The notes beneath the pieces were generated by a model. That model did not search any database. It was not told the DNA's origin and saw nothing but the letters and a program-made list of their open reading frames with translations. 64,000 nt of DNA from Hippopus hippopus (taxonomy: Eukaryota; Mollusca; Bivalvia; Cardiida; Cardiidae). Shown here one piece after another: positions 49,858 through 59,800 of the stretch. The position numbers and the translations under genes are program-made. The DNA lies in contig OX328099.1 in assembly GCA_946811185.2 (NCBI GenBank), positions 71,490,714-71,554,713 of the forward strand. The letters run 5' to 3'. Position 1 is the first letter of the stretch. The number at the start of each line of letters is the position of its first letter.

Positions 49858-50050
49858 AAACTGTCTACTTGTTCAAATACAAAGCATTTCCTGACAATTG
49901 AATTTGCCTCAAATAATAGTATTCGCTTACAGCACATTGTGGGAAAAGGAGAAAATGCTGATAAGAAGCACTTTTTCCTTTTCCACACAGTTTTTAAAAG
50001 GCTTCTTCCCCAGGGTTATTAAAACCTGAAATTATGTGGTAAAGCTTTGA
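49858..50050 (-). mobile_element. TTAA-hairpin MITE, reverse, left end missing
   Basis: TGTCTACTTGTTCAAATAC; hairpin GCTGATAAGAAGC; ends GTGGTAAAGCTTTGA. Confidence 0.7.
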
Positions 50051-50156
50051 GGTAAAAACCATAGGCAAGACAAAAATATGAAAAATTTTGGCTTAGGCCA
50101 ATGTATACAAAAAAAGTGGGTCATGAAAGCCCTTGTTAGCTTACCTTAGCTCTTGT

Positions 50157-50415
50157 ATTATTATTTTAATGACCCCGAGGAAGAGACCCTTTGAAAACAT
50201 TGTATCATTGTTTTAATGACCCCGAGGAAGAGACCCTTTGAAAACATTATCGGAAAAGGAGAAAATGCTGGTAATCAGCATTTCTTCTGTTTTCCGCAAA
50301 TGTTTTCTACCCTATCAAAGACAAACAATAAAAACTGAACAACATTTAAATTGTTGTCTGCAAATGCTTTCAGTTTGGACAAGTCTTAAGATTTTGTCAT
50401 GTGATAAAGAGTTAA
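50157..50415 (+). mobile_element. TTAA-hairpin MITE, left arm duplicated, forward
   Basis: TTTTAATGACCCCGAGGAAG…AACATT is present twice (~52-base step); TTAA 50412-50415. Confidence 0.8.
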
Positions 50416-50638
50416 ATCTTTTACACAACAGCAAAAATGTAGATTTGACCAAGATGAAAGCATTTGCAGACTACAATTTAAATGTAGCTCAAATGGTGGA
50501 ATTTGTCTGTGGTAGGGTAGAAAACATTGTGGGAAATGGAGAAAATGCTGGTAACCAGTATTTTCTCCTTTTCCCATGTTTTCAAAAGCTTTCCTTTACA
50601 GGGTCATTAAAAGACGGCATTGTGTGGTAAAGGGTTAA
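50412..50638 (-). mobile_element. TTAA-hairpin MITE, middle of a three-copy chain
   Basis: TTAAATCTTTTACACAACAG; shares TTAA with both neighbours (50412 and 50635). Confidence 0.9.
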
Positions 50639-50860
50639 ATCTTTTACACAACAGCAAAATATAGACTTGTCCAGATTGAAGCATGTGAAGAATATAATTT
50701 AAATGCAGCTCAATTGATGGAACTGGTCTTTGATCGGGTAGAAAACATTGTGGAAAAAGGAGAAAATGCTGGTTACCAGCATTTTCCCTTTTCCCATCAT
50801 GTTTTCAAAAAGCCATTTCCTCAGGGTTATTAAAATTCGGGGTTATGTGGTATGGGATTA
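50635..50860 (-). mobile_element. TTAA-hairpin MITE, third of the chain
   Basis: Same left end TTAAATCTTTTACACAACAG as the preceding copy, so the pair may derive from one tandem event. Confidence 0.88.
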
Positions 50861-50879
50861 AGCTAAAACAAAATATCAT

Positions 50880-51830
50880 CAAGACAAACAATCTAAGTTG
50901 GTTGAACACTGTGAACACAACATGGAGTTTGTTTTGCCAAAAAGAAATTTCTCAAAATCATTTTATCAACTGTAGGCTACTACTGTTTTTTTTTTATTCT
51001 TAGATGACCAATATTCATAACTGTCACAGATATCATCAAGAAAAAACATTCTACAAGTATTTCTAACTATTTTTACTAAGCATTAGGCTGACAATGTGGC
51101 CTCTAGCATACAAACAAAGTATATCTCAGATCTGGATGCATAAGATAATTTCTTATTTAAAGCTGAAAATGTGGCCTTTACCATGCACACAAAGTATATC
51201 TCAGATTTGGCTGGGTGATATACATGAACTTTATTATTTAAAGTGACCCATTTCTTTACTTGATTATTATAAAGACAAGCATTCTACTTTAATACCAAAG
51301 AGATTTAGGAAATTATTTATCTTTTGACCCCAAGTGACTAATTTTCACACTCAAATATCGCCAAGGCAAACATTCAGAGAAAGTTTCATAAGTTTAGACT
51401 GAAAATATGATCTCTAGAGTGTTTTCCTGAGATTTCACCAGATGATCTATTTTTATTTTAGACATACTTAACCTCTTTCTAAATCTGTTTAAGATATTAT
51501 CAAAATACAAACATTCTGACCAAGTTTTATAAGCATGGAACTGAAAGTGTGGCATCAAGATTTGGTTGGTTGGCTGAATGTATGGTGTTTAATGTTGTTT
51601 TCAACATTATTTCAGTTATTTCACTGCTGTCAGTGCACATATCCATGCCTTTTTTACGGTTTGGCTTATTAACCTCATTAGTGACTCAAGAGGGCCCTTT
51701 TTTCCAGCTAACTCAAGGTTATAACTAGACAAACATTCTCACCAAGTTTGATGAGCTTTGGACTAAAAGTGTTGCCTCTAGAGTGAAGAAAATATTTTGT
51801 AAGATTTGATTTAGTGGCCTACTTTTTAAC
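50880..51830 (+). repeat. Diverged ~130-base tandem repeats with a SINE fragment
   Basis: CAAACATTCT…GTGGCCTCTAGAGTG-like units recur at least six times (near 50890, 51040, 51270, 51360, 51510, 51720). A reverse SINE body (51575-51700) is inserted. Element ends were not found. Confidence 0.6.
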
Positions 51831-52058
51831 TTAACTCTTTACCACACGACAAAATTTTAGACTGGTCCAAATTCAAAGCACTTGCAGATGACAAAATAAA
51901 TGTAACTCAAAAATTGAAATTTGTTTCCAGCAGGGTAGAAAACATTGTGGGAAAAGGAGAAAATGCTGGTTACCAGCATTTTCTCCTTTTCCCACAATGT
52001 TTTCAAAAGGCTTCTATCTCAGGGTTGTAGAAACCAGGGATTGTTTGGGAAAGGGTTA
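51831..52058 (-). mobile_element. TTAA-hairpin MITE, complete, near consensus
   Basis: TTAACTCTTTACCACACGAC; perfect long hairpin; TTAA 52055-52058 shared with the next copy. Confidence 0.92.
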
Positions 52059-52248
52059 AAGTGGTATAAATTCAAAGCATTTGCAAATGATAGATGTTTT
52101 ACAAACCATTGGCTTTGTCTTTAGAAAAGGGAAGAAAACATGGTGGTGAAAGGAAAAAAATGCTGGTTACCGACAATTTTCCCTTTTCCCACCCTGTTTT
52201 CAAAAACCATCTTCCCCTTATCGTAAAAACACAGGACTGTTTGGTTAA
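52055..52248 (-). mobile_element. TTAA-hairpin MITE, left end lost, reverse
   Basis: TTAAAGTGGTATAAATTC; hairpin GGTTACCGAC; next TTAA at 52245. Confidence 0.8.
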
Positions 52249-52473
52249 CTCTTTACTAAACAAAAAAATTTTGAGTGGTCCAAATTCAAAACATTTGCAG
52301 ATGACGAAATCAGTGTAACTCAAGAACTGAAGTTCATTTAGGGAAGGTTAGAAAACATTGTAGAAAATGGAGAAAATGCTGGTTACCAGCATTTTCTCCT
52401 TTTCCAACAATGTTTTCACAAGGCTTTTTTAACGAAGGCTGTTAAAACTTGGGAATATGTGGTAAAGGGTTAA
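52245..52473 (-). mobile_element. TTAA-hairpin MITE, complete, reverse
   Basis: TTAACTCTTTACTAAACAAA; TTAA 52470-52473. Confidence 0.9.
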
Positions 52474-52722
52474 AGATTAAAGTTGTGAGCAAGCTACCTT
52501 TCTCAATTTCAAGGCGACATAAATTGACCACCGCCACAAAGGTACGGGGTGTGTGTGTATATGAAAGTTTTAAATTTTTTTTTATACAAATAAATTTCAA
52601 AGGCAAACAAGGGAGGAAAACATCCAGGCACAATTAATAAAAAAAGTTTTTCTTTTAAACACAAATACAAAGGTAAACTTCAAGACTGTCAAGGAAAAAA
52701 TTCTGACACCTAAAAGACAATG

Positions 52723-52951
52723 TTAGTTCTTTCCCAGATGAAAAAAAAATAGACTTGTCCAAATCGAAAGCATCTGCAGATGACAAAATAAATGTAGCTC
52801 AAATGGTGATTTCTGTCTTTGACAGGGTAGAAAACATTGTGGGAAAAGGAGAAAATGCTGTTTACCAGCATTTTCTCCTTTTCCCACTATGTTTTCAACA
52901 GCCTTCTCCTTCAGGTTTGTAAAAAGTTGGGATTGTGTGGTTAAGGATTAA
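52723..52951 (-). mobile_element. TTAA-hairpin MITE, reverse
   Basis: GTTCTTTCCCAGATGAAAA left; near-perfect hairpin; TTAA 52948-52951. Confidence 0.88.
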
Positions 52952-53089
52952 CAAGAGATCAGACTGTACAAAGGATACAGTCTGGTTTAGATCTACACGA
53001 CCTAATAATCTGTGAGATATTCCGCCCTAAAAATTCAACAAATGGGCTTTATCATTCTACTAGCTTGAAAATATTTTCCATTATCAACT

Positions 53090-53359
53090 GTTCAACACAT
53101 AATGAAATTTTAGATTTGTCCAAGTTGAAAGCATTTGTAGTCAAAAAAAAACCCACAAAAGGTGGCTCAAAAAAACAAGGTAGCAGACAAACAAAGGGTG
53201 GCTAAAAAAAAAAATTTGTCCTTGATAGGGTAGTAAACGTTGTGGGACAAGGACAAAATGCTTGTTACCAGAATAAACTCCTTTTCCCATAATGTTTTCA
53301 AAAGCCTTTTCTTTCAGGGTCATTAAAAGTTGGAATTGTGTAGTCTCGTAAAAGGTTAA
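53090..53359 (-). mobile_element. TTAA-hairpin MITE with arm duplication
   Basis: A 40-base AAAGGTGGCTCAAAAAAAC-type unit is repeated in the left arm; shares TTAA 53356-53359. Confidence 0.8.
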
Positions 53360-53581
53360 CTCCTTACCAGTCTACAAATTCCAACTTTGTTCATATGAAA
53401 GGCATTTGCAGATGACAAATCAATTGTGGCTCAAATGATGGAATTTGTTATGGAAAAGGGTGGAAAACATTGTGGTAAAAGGAGAAAATGCTGGTTACCA
53501 GCATTTTCTCCTTTTCCCACAATGTTTTCAAAGCCTCCTCCTTCATGATCATTAAAACTCGACTGTGTGGTAAAAGGTTAA
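53356..53581 (-). mobile_element. TTAA-hairpin MITE, complete, reverse
   Basis: TTAACTCCTTACCAGTCTAC; strong hairpin; TTAA 53578-53581. Confidence 0.9.
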
Positions 53582-53587
53582 GCAGAC

Positions 53588-53749
53588 TTAACCCTTTCCA
53601 AAAGGACAAATTTTAGACTTGCAAATTCAAAACATCTGCAGACAACAAAGTAAAAACTGGTGCATATGACCTTAAGCTTTATTGATAAAGTATAGAAGAC
53701 CTCTTCCTCAGGGTCATTAAAACCAGGAGTTGTTTGGAAAATCGTTAAA
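53588..53749 (-). mobile_element. TTAA-hairpin MITE, hairpin deleted
   Basis: TTAACCCTTTCCAAAAGGAC then jump from TAGAAGACC to CTTCCTCAGGG. Confidence 0.7.
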
Positions 53750-53904
53750 GTTTACACATTATCACCTGTAGACGAGTTATTCCATCTTGCAGCAGACTTC
53801 TTTTGAAAACATTTTGGTAAATTAGTAAATTTAGCAATTTTTCCTTTTGCAAAAATGTTTTCACACAATGTTTCATTCATGTCTAAAAGCCTTGTTTATA
53901 ATTG

Positions 53905-54120
53905 ATTGATTGATTTTATGGTGTTTAATGCCATTTTCAACATTATTTTTGTTATATTGCAGTGGCAAGTGCACATGTAAGTGCCTTCTATTACCAGTAC
54001 TCTGCACAAAATTCTTCACAAGCCACTGGCTGCTTTCCTAACATAACCATTGTCAAAACAATAATCAGCAGTGAGAGAGGAATGAATCCTGTCTATATGA
54101 CTATCATCAATCCTCAGAAA
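53905..54120 (-). repeat. tRNA-derived SINE body, reverse
   Basis: GGTGTTTAATGCCATTTTCA, CCAGTACTCTGCACAAAAT, CACTGGCTGCTTTCCTAACA, GAGAGAGGAATGAATCCTG; head truncated. Confidence 0.7.
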
Positions 54121-54125
54121 GTCCT

Positions 54126-54202
54126 GCTCAGCATTTTCTCCTTTTCCCACGTTTTTAAAGACCTTCTTCCTAAAACTCGCGACTGTGCAGTACAGAGTTG
54201 AA
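54126..54202 (-). mobile_element. MITE right arm after a SINE
   Basis: GCTCAGCATTTTCTCCTTTT to GTGCAGTACAGAGTTGA. Confidence 0.65.
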
Positions 54203-54419
54203 CAAACTATGCTTAGTTTCAATACTCTTGAGTAAATTTTTTTGAACATTGTGGGAAAAGGTGTAAATGCTGACAATCAGCATTGTATGCCCTTTCCACA
54301 ATGTTTTCCAGAGCCCCTTCTAAGACAAAACTCATTCTTTGAGCAATATTTAATTTGTTCTCTGCAAAATGCTTTTAATTACGACGTGCCTAAAATTTTG
54401 TCATCTGGTAAAGAGTTAA
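54200..54419 (+). mobile_element. TTAA-hairpin MITE, forward
   Basis: Left end eroded; hairpin centre GCTGACAATCAGC; TTAA 54416-54419 shared. Confidence 0.8.
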
Positions 54420-54641
54420 TCTTTACCACTTAATCCCAATTTTTAACGACTGTAACAAGAAGACTTTTGTAAAATTGTGGAAAAAGGAGAAAATGTTGGT
54501 AACCAGTATTTTCTTCTTTTTCCACAATGTTTTCCACCCTTCCTAAATAAATCTCAATTTTTGAGTCACATTCAATTTGTTGTCTGTAAATGCTATCAAT
54601 TTGGACAAGTCCTAAATTTTGTCGCCTGGTAAAGAGTTGAG
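54416..54641 (+). mobile_element. TTAA-hairpin MITE, forward
   Basis: TTAATCTTTACCACTTAATC; good hairpin; right end GGTAAAGAGTTGA. Confidence 0.88.
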
Positions 54642-54783
54642 AGCAAAAATTAATGCAAATATTTTCTCAAACACTAGGCCTCATACAGATGTATTTAAAA
54701 GGTTTTCTTAGAAAACAGTGGTTGCATTTCTGATTCCTTGAATCAGCAACCATAAGTTGACAGATTGCAATACTGTATTTTTC

Positions 54784-55010
54784 ACTCTTTACTACACTAT
54801 CCTGAGTTTTAATGACCCTTTAGATGAAATCTTTTGAAACATTGTGGGAAAAGGAGAAAATGCTGGTAACCAGCATTTTCTTCTTTTCCAACAATGTTTC
54901 CTGCTGTATAAAAGACAAATTTCATGCTTGGAGTGACATTTAATAATTATTTCATCTACAAATGCTTCTAAGCTGGACCAGTCTAAAATTTGGTCCTTTG
55001 GCTAAGTTTT
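54784..55010 (+). mobile_element. TTAA-hairpin MITE, forward
   Basis: CACTCTTTACTACACTATCC; strong hairpin; right end GGCTAAGTTTTAA. Confidence 0.85.
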
Positions 55011-55228
55011 AATATATGTCCATATTTGTAAGTACTCTAATTGTTTGCCAGACCAAAAAAAAAAAAATCAAAGGGCTTTAATTTTTGTATTTGTCCACCA
55101 ATTATAGTGACTGAAAATTGCAGGTAAATAAGACCCAATAATTGGACGGCTCCCAATAAAATTTCTGCAGAATTACTTGAATACTGTATAAGGAGAATTG
55201 GTTGACTACTGTAAAAGGAGAAGAGGAA

Positions 55229-55524
55229 AAACAAGAGCACTGCATGCAGTTGCCAATGCACGGCTGCAACTACTTTGAGAAAAAAATAGATTTTCAGTGA
55301 AAATTTTAAGTTGAAAAAAGGGCATAACTCTGTCAAAAATACTTCGATGGTTACCCACACATTGTATAGGTTTCCTTTTGATAGTGAAAAGTTAAAAACT
55401 AGTTCGAGTTTGAAGTAAATATGTTCAGTAATGACAGAGATATAATGATAATGTCAAAGACACAGATAACAATAGGACTATGACAGTACCTCAACATTTT
55501 CTTTGAAAACAGCTGAGCTAAAAA
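55229..55524 (-). mobile_element. Pearl-like element, type E
   Basis: AAACAAGAGCACTGCATGCA to AAAACAGCTGAGCTAAAAA; ~295 bases. Confidence 0.75.
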
Positions 55525-55751
55525 TTGAGTCTACAAATTAATCCTTGTGCGTAAGATAGGACAACCCCTACCCCCTATCCCCAATTACTTCATCGTTCAT
55601 GAAGTTAAAAAATTGTCCACTGGAAGGTCATAAAACTTGTTGGTGGAGCTACATCTTAACATAGTCTGCTCAGTTTCTTGAAGCCTATACGAAATAAAAA
55701 AAAAAGTGTCCTAGATGTGTTTTCTGAACAAACATGTAATAACAAATTACA

Positions 55752-56036
55752 AAAAAAAAAGCACCGCATGCGGGCGCCAACGCTTGGTTGCAGTTGCTTT
55801 TAGTAAAAAATTTTACGTCAAAAAAGGGGCATAACTGTGTCAAGAATATTTTGATGGTTACCTGCTCCTGTTGTGTGGGTTCCCCTTTTGATAGTCAAGA
55901 ACTCATCCAAGTTTGAAGTAAATATTTTCAGTAATAAAGAGATATTACAAAAAGTCAGTTTTTGCACAACAAAAAAAAAAAATGACTCCAGGGCCATGGC
56001 AATAGCTCATTGTTTCTTCGAAACAGCCAGGCTACG
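55752..56036 (-). mobile_element. Pearl-like element, type E, second nearby copy
   Basis: AAGCACCGCATGCGGGCGCC hairpin at left; AAAAAAGGGGCATAACTGTG; ends GAAACAGCCAGGCTA. Confidence 0.7.
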
Positions 56037-56215
56037 ACTGTTGGTGAAGCCACACCAAAACATAGTTTGCTTAGTTCCTTGAAGCCCATATAAAATGAAA
56101 AATGGAAGTTTCTTGCATGTGCTTACAAAACAAACATGTAATAACAAATTACAAAAAAGAAAGTTTGACAGTGTGATATTTATACAAAACATGACAAAAC
56201 ATGGATGAGCAAATC

Positions 56216-56833
56216 TCACAAAAAATTCGATTCCTCAAAAGATGCTCCCTGAATGGGCCTCACATTGGAATCCAATTCTATCAGTTCTTCCTTAGCATTC
56301 TGTCGTATAAATGGCCTGCGTTTTGAGCTCTGCCTGCGAAAAGGTACCTCTGATCTTGAAGCATAAGAAGCTGGGTGCCAGATTTGACCTGGAGCTGCAG
56401 GTGCACACAGGGTACCAGAGGGCATAGATAATCTCTTGCTGTTTTCTACAATAAATCCGTTTTGAGCCACATGGTCACCTGACCTGGCACCAACTGAAAC
56501 ACTTTGAGATTTTGTAAGTTTTCTTGCAGAACTGATGTTGTTCTTTTCATGAGCAACTGGTATGTCAACTATAAAGCTATCGTCAACTGTTTCCTGTGAA
56601 TCACTCCTTTGGAATGTGAAGGCGCTGACACCATTTTTATTAAAGCTTCCGTTGAATGTGCTTGAGGCCCCAGATTGAGCTGTCCAAATATTTTCAAAGC
56701 CCGTCAATAATTCGTATCCATGTTGCACTTCAGCCTCTATTAGACTTGGGGAAGTGACCATGAGTTTGGGTGATCCTTCTTGCATAATTCTTACTATTAA
56801 TGAGATGTAGGTGTAGCAGTAGATGTATTCTGC
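56216..56833 (-). CDS. Receptor PTP last exon, D2 end and C-terminal tail
   Basis: Acceptor CTTCTGTATTGCAG; AEYIYCYTYISLIVRIMQEG is the last helix of the domain. The tail has Ser/Thr-rich stretches and a basic patch FRRQSSKRRPFIRQ; it ends FEESNFL. Stop at 56216-56218. Confidence 0.8.
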   Translation of the reverse strand, partial: AEYIYCYTYISLIVRIMQEGSPKLMVTSPSLIEAEVQHGYELLTGFENIWTAQSGASSTFNGSFNKNGVSAFTFQRSDSQETVDDSFIVDIPVAHEKNNISSARKLTKSQSVSVGARSGDHVAQNGFIVENSKRLSMPSGTLCAPAAPGQIWHPASYASRSEVPFRRQSSKRRPFIRQNAKEELIELDSNVRPIQGASFEESNFL

Positions 56834-59800
56834 CTGCAATACAGAAGAGGAACCCTTAGTTCTATACCAAATGGCAGAATTATAGAATGGTCCAAATTGA
56901 AAGCATTTGCAGATGACAAACTAAATGTTGCACAGTTTAGGAAATTTTTCTATGTAAGGGTGGAAAACATTGTGGAAAAAGGAGAAAATGCTGGTTACCA
57001 GCATTTTTTTCTTTTCCCAGAACGTTTTCAAACAGCTTTTCCTCAAGGTCATTAAAACACTGGACAACAAATTGGACATGAAATAGCATTCACGATTAAT
57101 ATGGGACACTAGTATTCGATACCTCACTTTCTTGTTTTTTTTTTTGAAGTTATTTGACAAATTTTTTGTTAGATTAAGTTTATAATGTTATTGGAAGTGT
57201 ATGTATATTCAGATGGTCTGTTGTTAATGACATCAATTTGTGACATAATATAGGATTATGATGATGCTGCACTGGTAAGTTTATTTATAAAATATCAGTC
57301 ATCAATAATTTTTGTCAGTCTGTGTTTGAAAAGTGTTAGTGAAGTTATCTTGCATTTTGAAGTTTGTCACTCCAGTCATCGACTTTCAGGTAAAGTCGTG
57401 TGTGGGTGAGGGTTGTCCAGAAACCTCTGGAGTAAGTAATACGCTGGGGGCGCTACTCTGGGGGTGCTACTCTGGGAACGCTACTCTGGGGGTGCTACTC
57501 TGAGGGCGCTACTCTGGGGGTGCTACTATTTGGGAGGGACCGTTAATTAGGTGAAATACAGTAGCTATTTAACAGAGGTTAAACTGTATATTCTTACCAA
57601 GGTTGGCATCAGTTGTGGTCGGTTTTTCTTTAGCATTCTTGCTGTATTGAAAATGTCTACTTCATTTTCACTATGAAGCTGATCACAGCAAATTTGTAGA
57701 GTACAGTATATGGCACATTTAGTATAACCATCCCTGAAATAAAGCATTGAGAGTACAGGGGGCTGATAACAACAAACATTGTAGAGAACAGTATATGGCA
57801 CATTTAGTATAGCCATTCCTGATATAATCAAAGCATTGAGAGTGCAGGGAACTGGTCATAGCAAACTTGTAGAGAATAGTAAATGGCACATTTAGTATAA
57901 CCATCCCTGAAACAATCAAAGTATTGAGAGTACAGGGAGCTATTAATGTTCACACACACAACACTGAAATCTGCTGGATGAGTACACTGTAGAACCAGTC
58001 TGTATTTAGGCAGGCAGGTGTTAAAATGCATTTTAAACATACCGTTTAGAACTATGGAAAATATTGTGAAGATGATAATTTTTATTGTGTGGTCGGTCCA
58101 AGTGTTAGTCGCCGAGTCCCGGTAGCTCAGTCGGTAGCGTGCAGGACTTGAGAACACGGGGTCCAGGGTTCGATCCCTGGCTACGACCCCTGGCTCGGCC
58201 ATTTTCTTTCCGAGGATTGATGATAGTCACTGCGACAGGATTCATTCCTCTCCCACCGCTGACCATTGTTTCGATGATGATTATGTGGGAAAGCAGCCAG
58301 TGGCTTGGAAAGAAGATTGTGCGGAGTACTGGTAAAAGACTCCAGGAAAGCATGGATAGGTGCACTGGCCGCCGCGATATAACTGAAATAATGTTGAAAA
58401 CGGCGTTAAACACCATACACCAAGTTTTAGTCACAGGCAGAAAAATGAATTTCAAAATCAGGCAAAAAGACAAAAGGTAGAATGACAGTGCTTTCATTAA
58501 GCGGATGTAGACGTAATATACGCCTGGAAAATTAAAAAAACATCCCAAACAAGAGGGCCATGATGGCCCTGTATCGCTCCACTGGCTATTAAGTAAAAAC
58601 ACTACAAGCCAAACATTACAATATTCAGCAAATTGATTCCAAACACAAGGACATGCAAACATTTTTCTATCTAATCCTACGAGAAAGTTGTGATCCATGG
58701 GCAAAGCCAATTTTGATCGCAAAGCTATAATTATTTGAATCCTGGTGGAGGTCCACAATATAAAGCTCCATACCAAATAATTCAATTCTTGAATGTTATA
58801 AACAAGAAGATTTTCAAATTTTTCTCAATTTGGGCACCCTTGATACAGACCCCCTAGATAAAGCTAAATGCAAAATTTGATAGCCCTAGCCCTTATAGCT
58901 AGATGCGAAAGATTTTCCTATATAAGCCCGCCCATGTAAAACATGTTACCCCCCGGAGCGAAGTCAAATTTGACCCTCGGCTATAATTTGGACACCCTTG
59001 GTACAGGTCCACTAGATAAAGCTACATGCCAAATTTGGTCGCCCTAGGCCCCATGGCTAGGTCAAAGAAGAATTTTAAAGTTCTCCCTATATAAGCCCAT
59101 GTAAAACTTGTTATATAAGCCCATGTAAAACTTGTTACCCCCGGGCAGGGCCTAATTTGACCCCAGGGCTATAATTTGAACAATCTTGGCAGAGGTCCAC
59201 TAGATAAAGCTACATGCCAAATTTGGTAGCTCTCGGCCCTATGGCTAGGTAGAAGAGGAATTTTAAAGTTCTCCCTAAATAAGCCCATGTATAACTTGTA
59301 ACCCCCGGGGCGGGGCCAATTTTGACCCCAGGGCTATAAATTGAAGAAACTTGGTAGAGGTCCACTAGATAAAGCTACATGCCAAATTTGGTAGCCCTTG
59401 GCCTTACGGTTTCAGACAAGAAGATTTTCAAAGATTTTCAAAATTTTTCAGTTTTGTTGCCATGGCAACCAGAGTTTTTGAAGGAATTAAATTCTTTCAA
59501 GAAATTCTGAAGAGGACCATGGCAGGATCATTTCTGTGAAGTTTCATCAAAATTGGATGGGTAGTTTCAGAGAAGAAGACGTTTTAAAAAAAAGTTAATG
59601 GACGGACGGACGCACGGACGGACGGACTGACGGACGGACGGATGCACGACGGACAACAGGCCATGACATAAGCCCGCTGGCCTTCGGCCAGTGGAGCTAA
59701 AAATGGAACCAGACATTTTTATATGTCGAGAAATTTCCAAAAACGTCAGCAAATTCAAACCTCGGCGTTTACCTGTTTTCATAAAACGAAGGGTTTAAAC

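Noticed and set aside
58114..58187. tRNA gene with good A and B boxes
   Set aside because: It is the head of a SINE with body and tail shared at several other sites; clover-leaf pairing looks eroded.
58105..58785. 226-codon - strand frame, the longest in the window
   Set aside because: It crosses a SINE, part of a pearl-like element and intron sequence; no domain is present.
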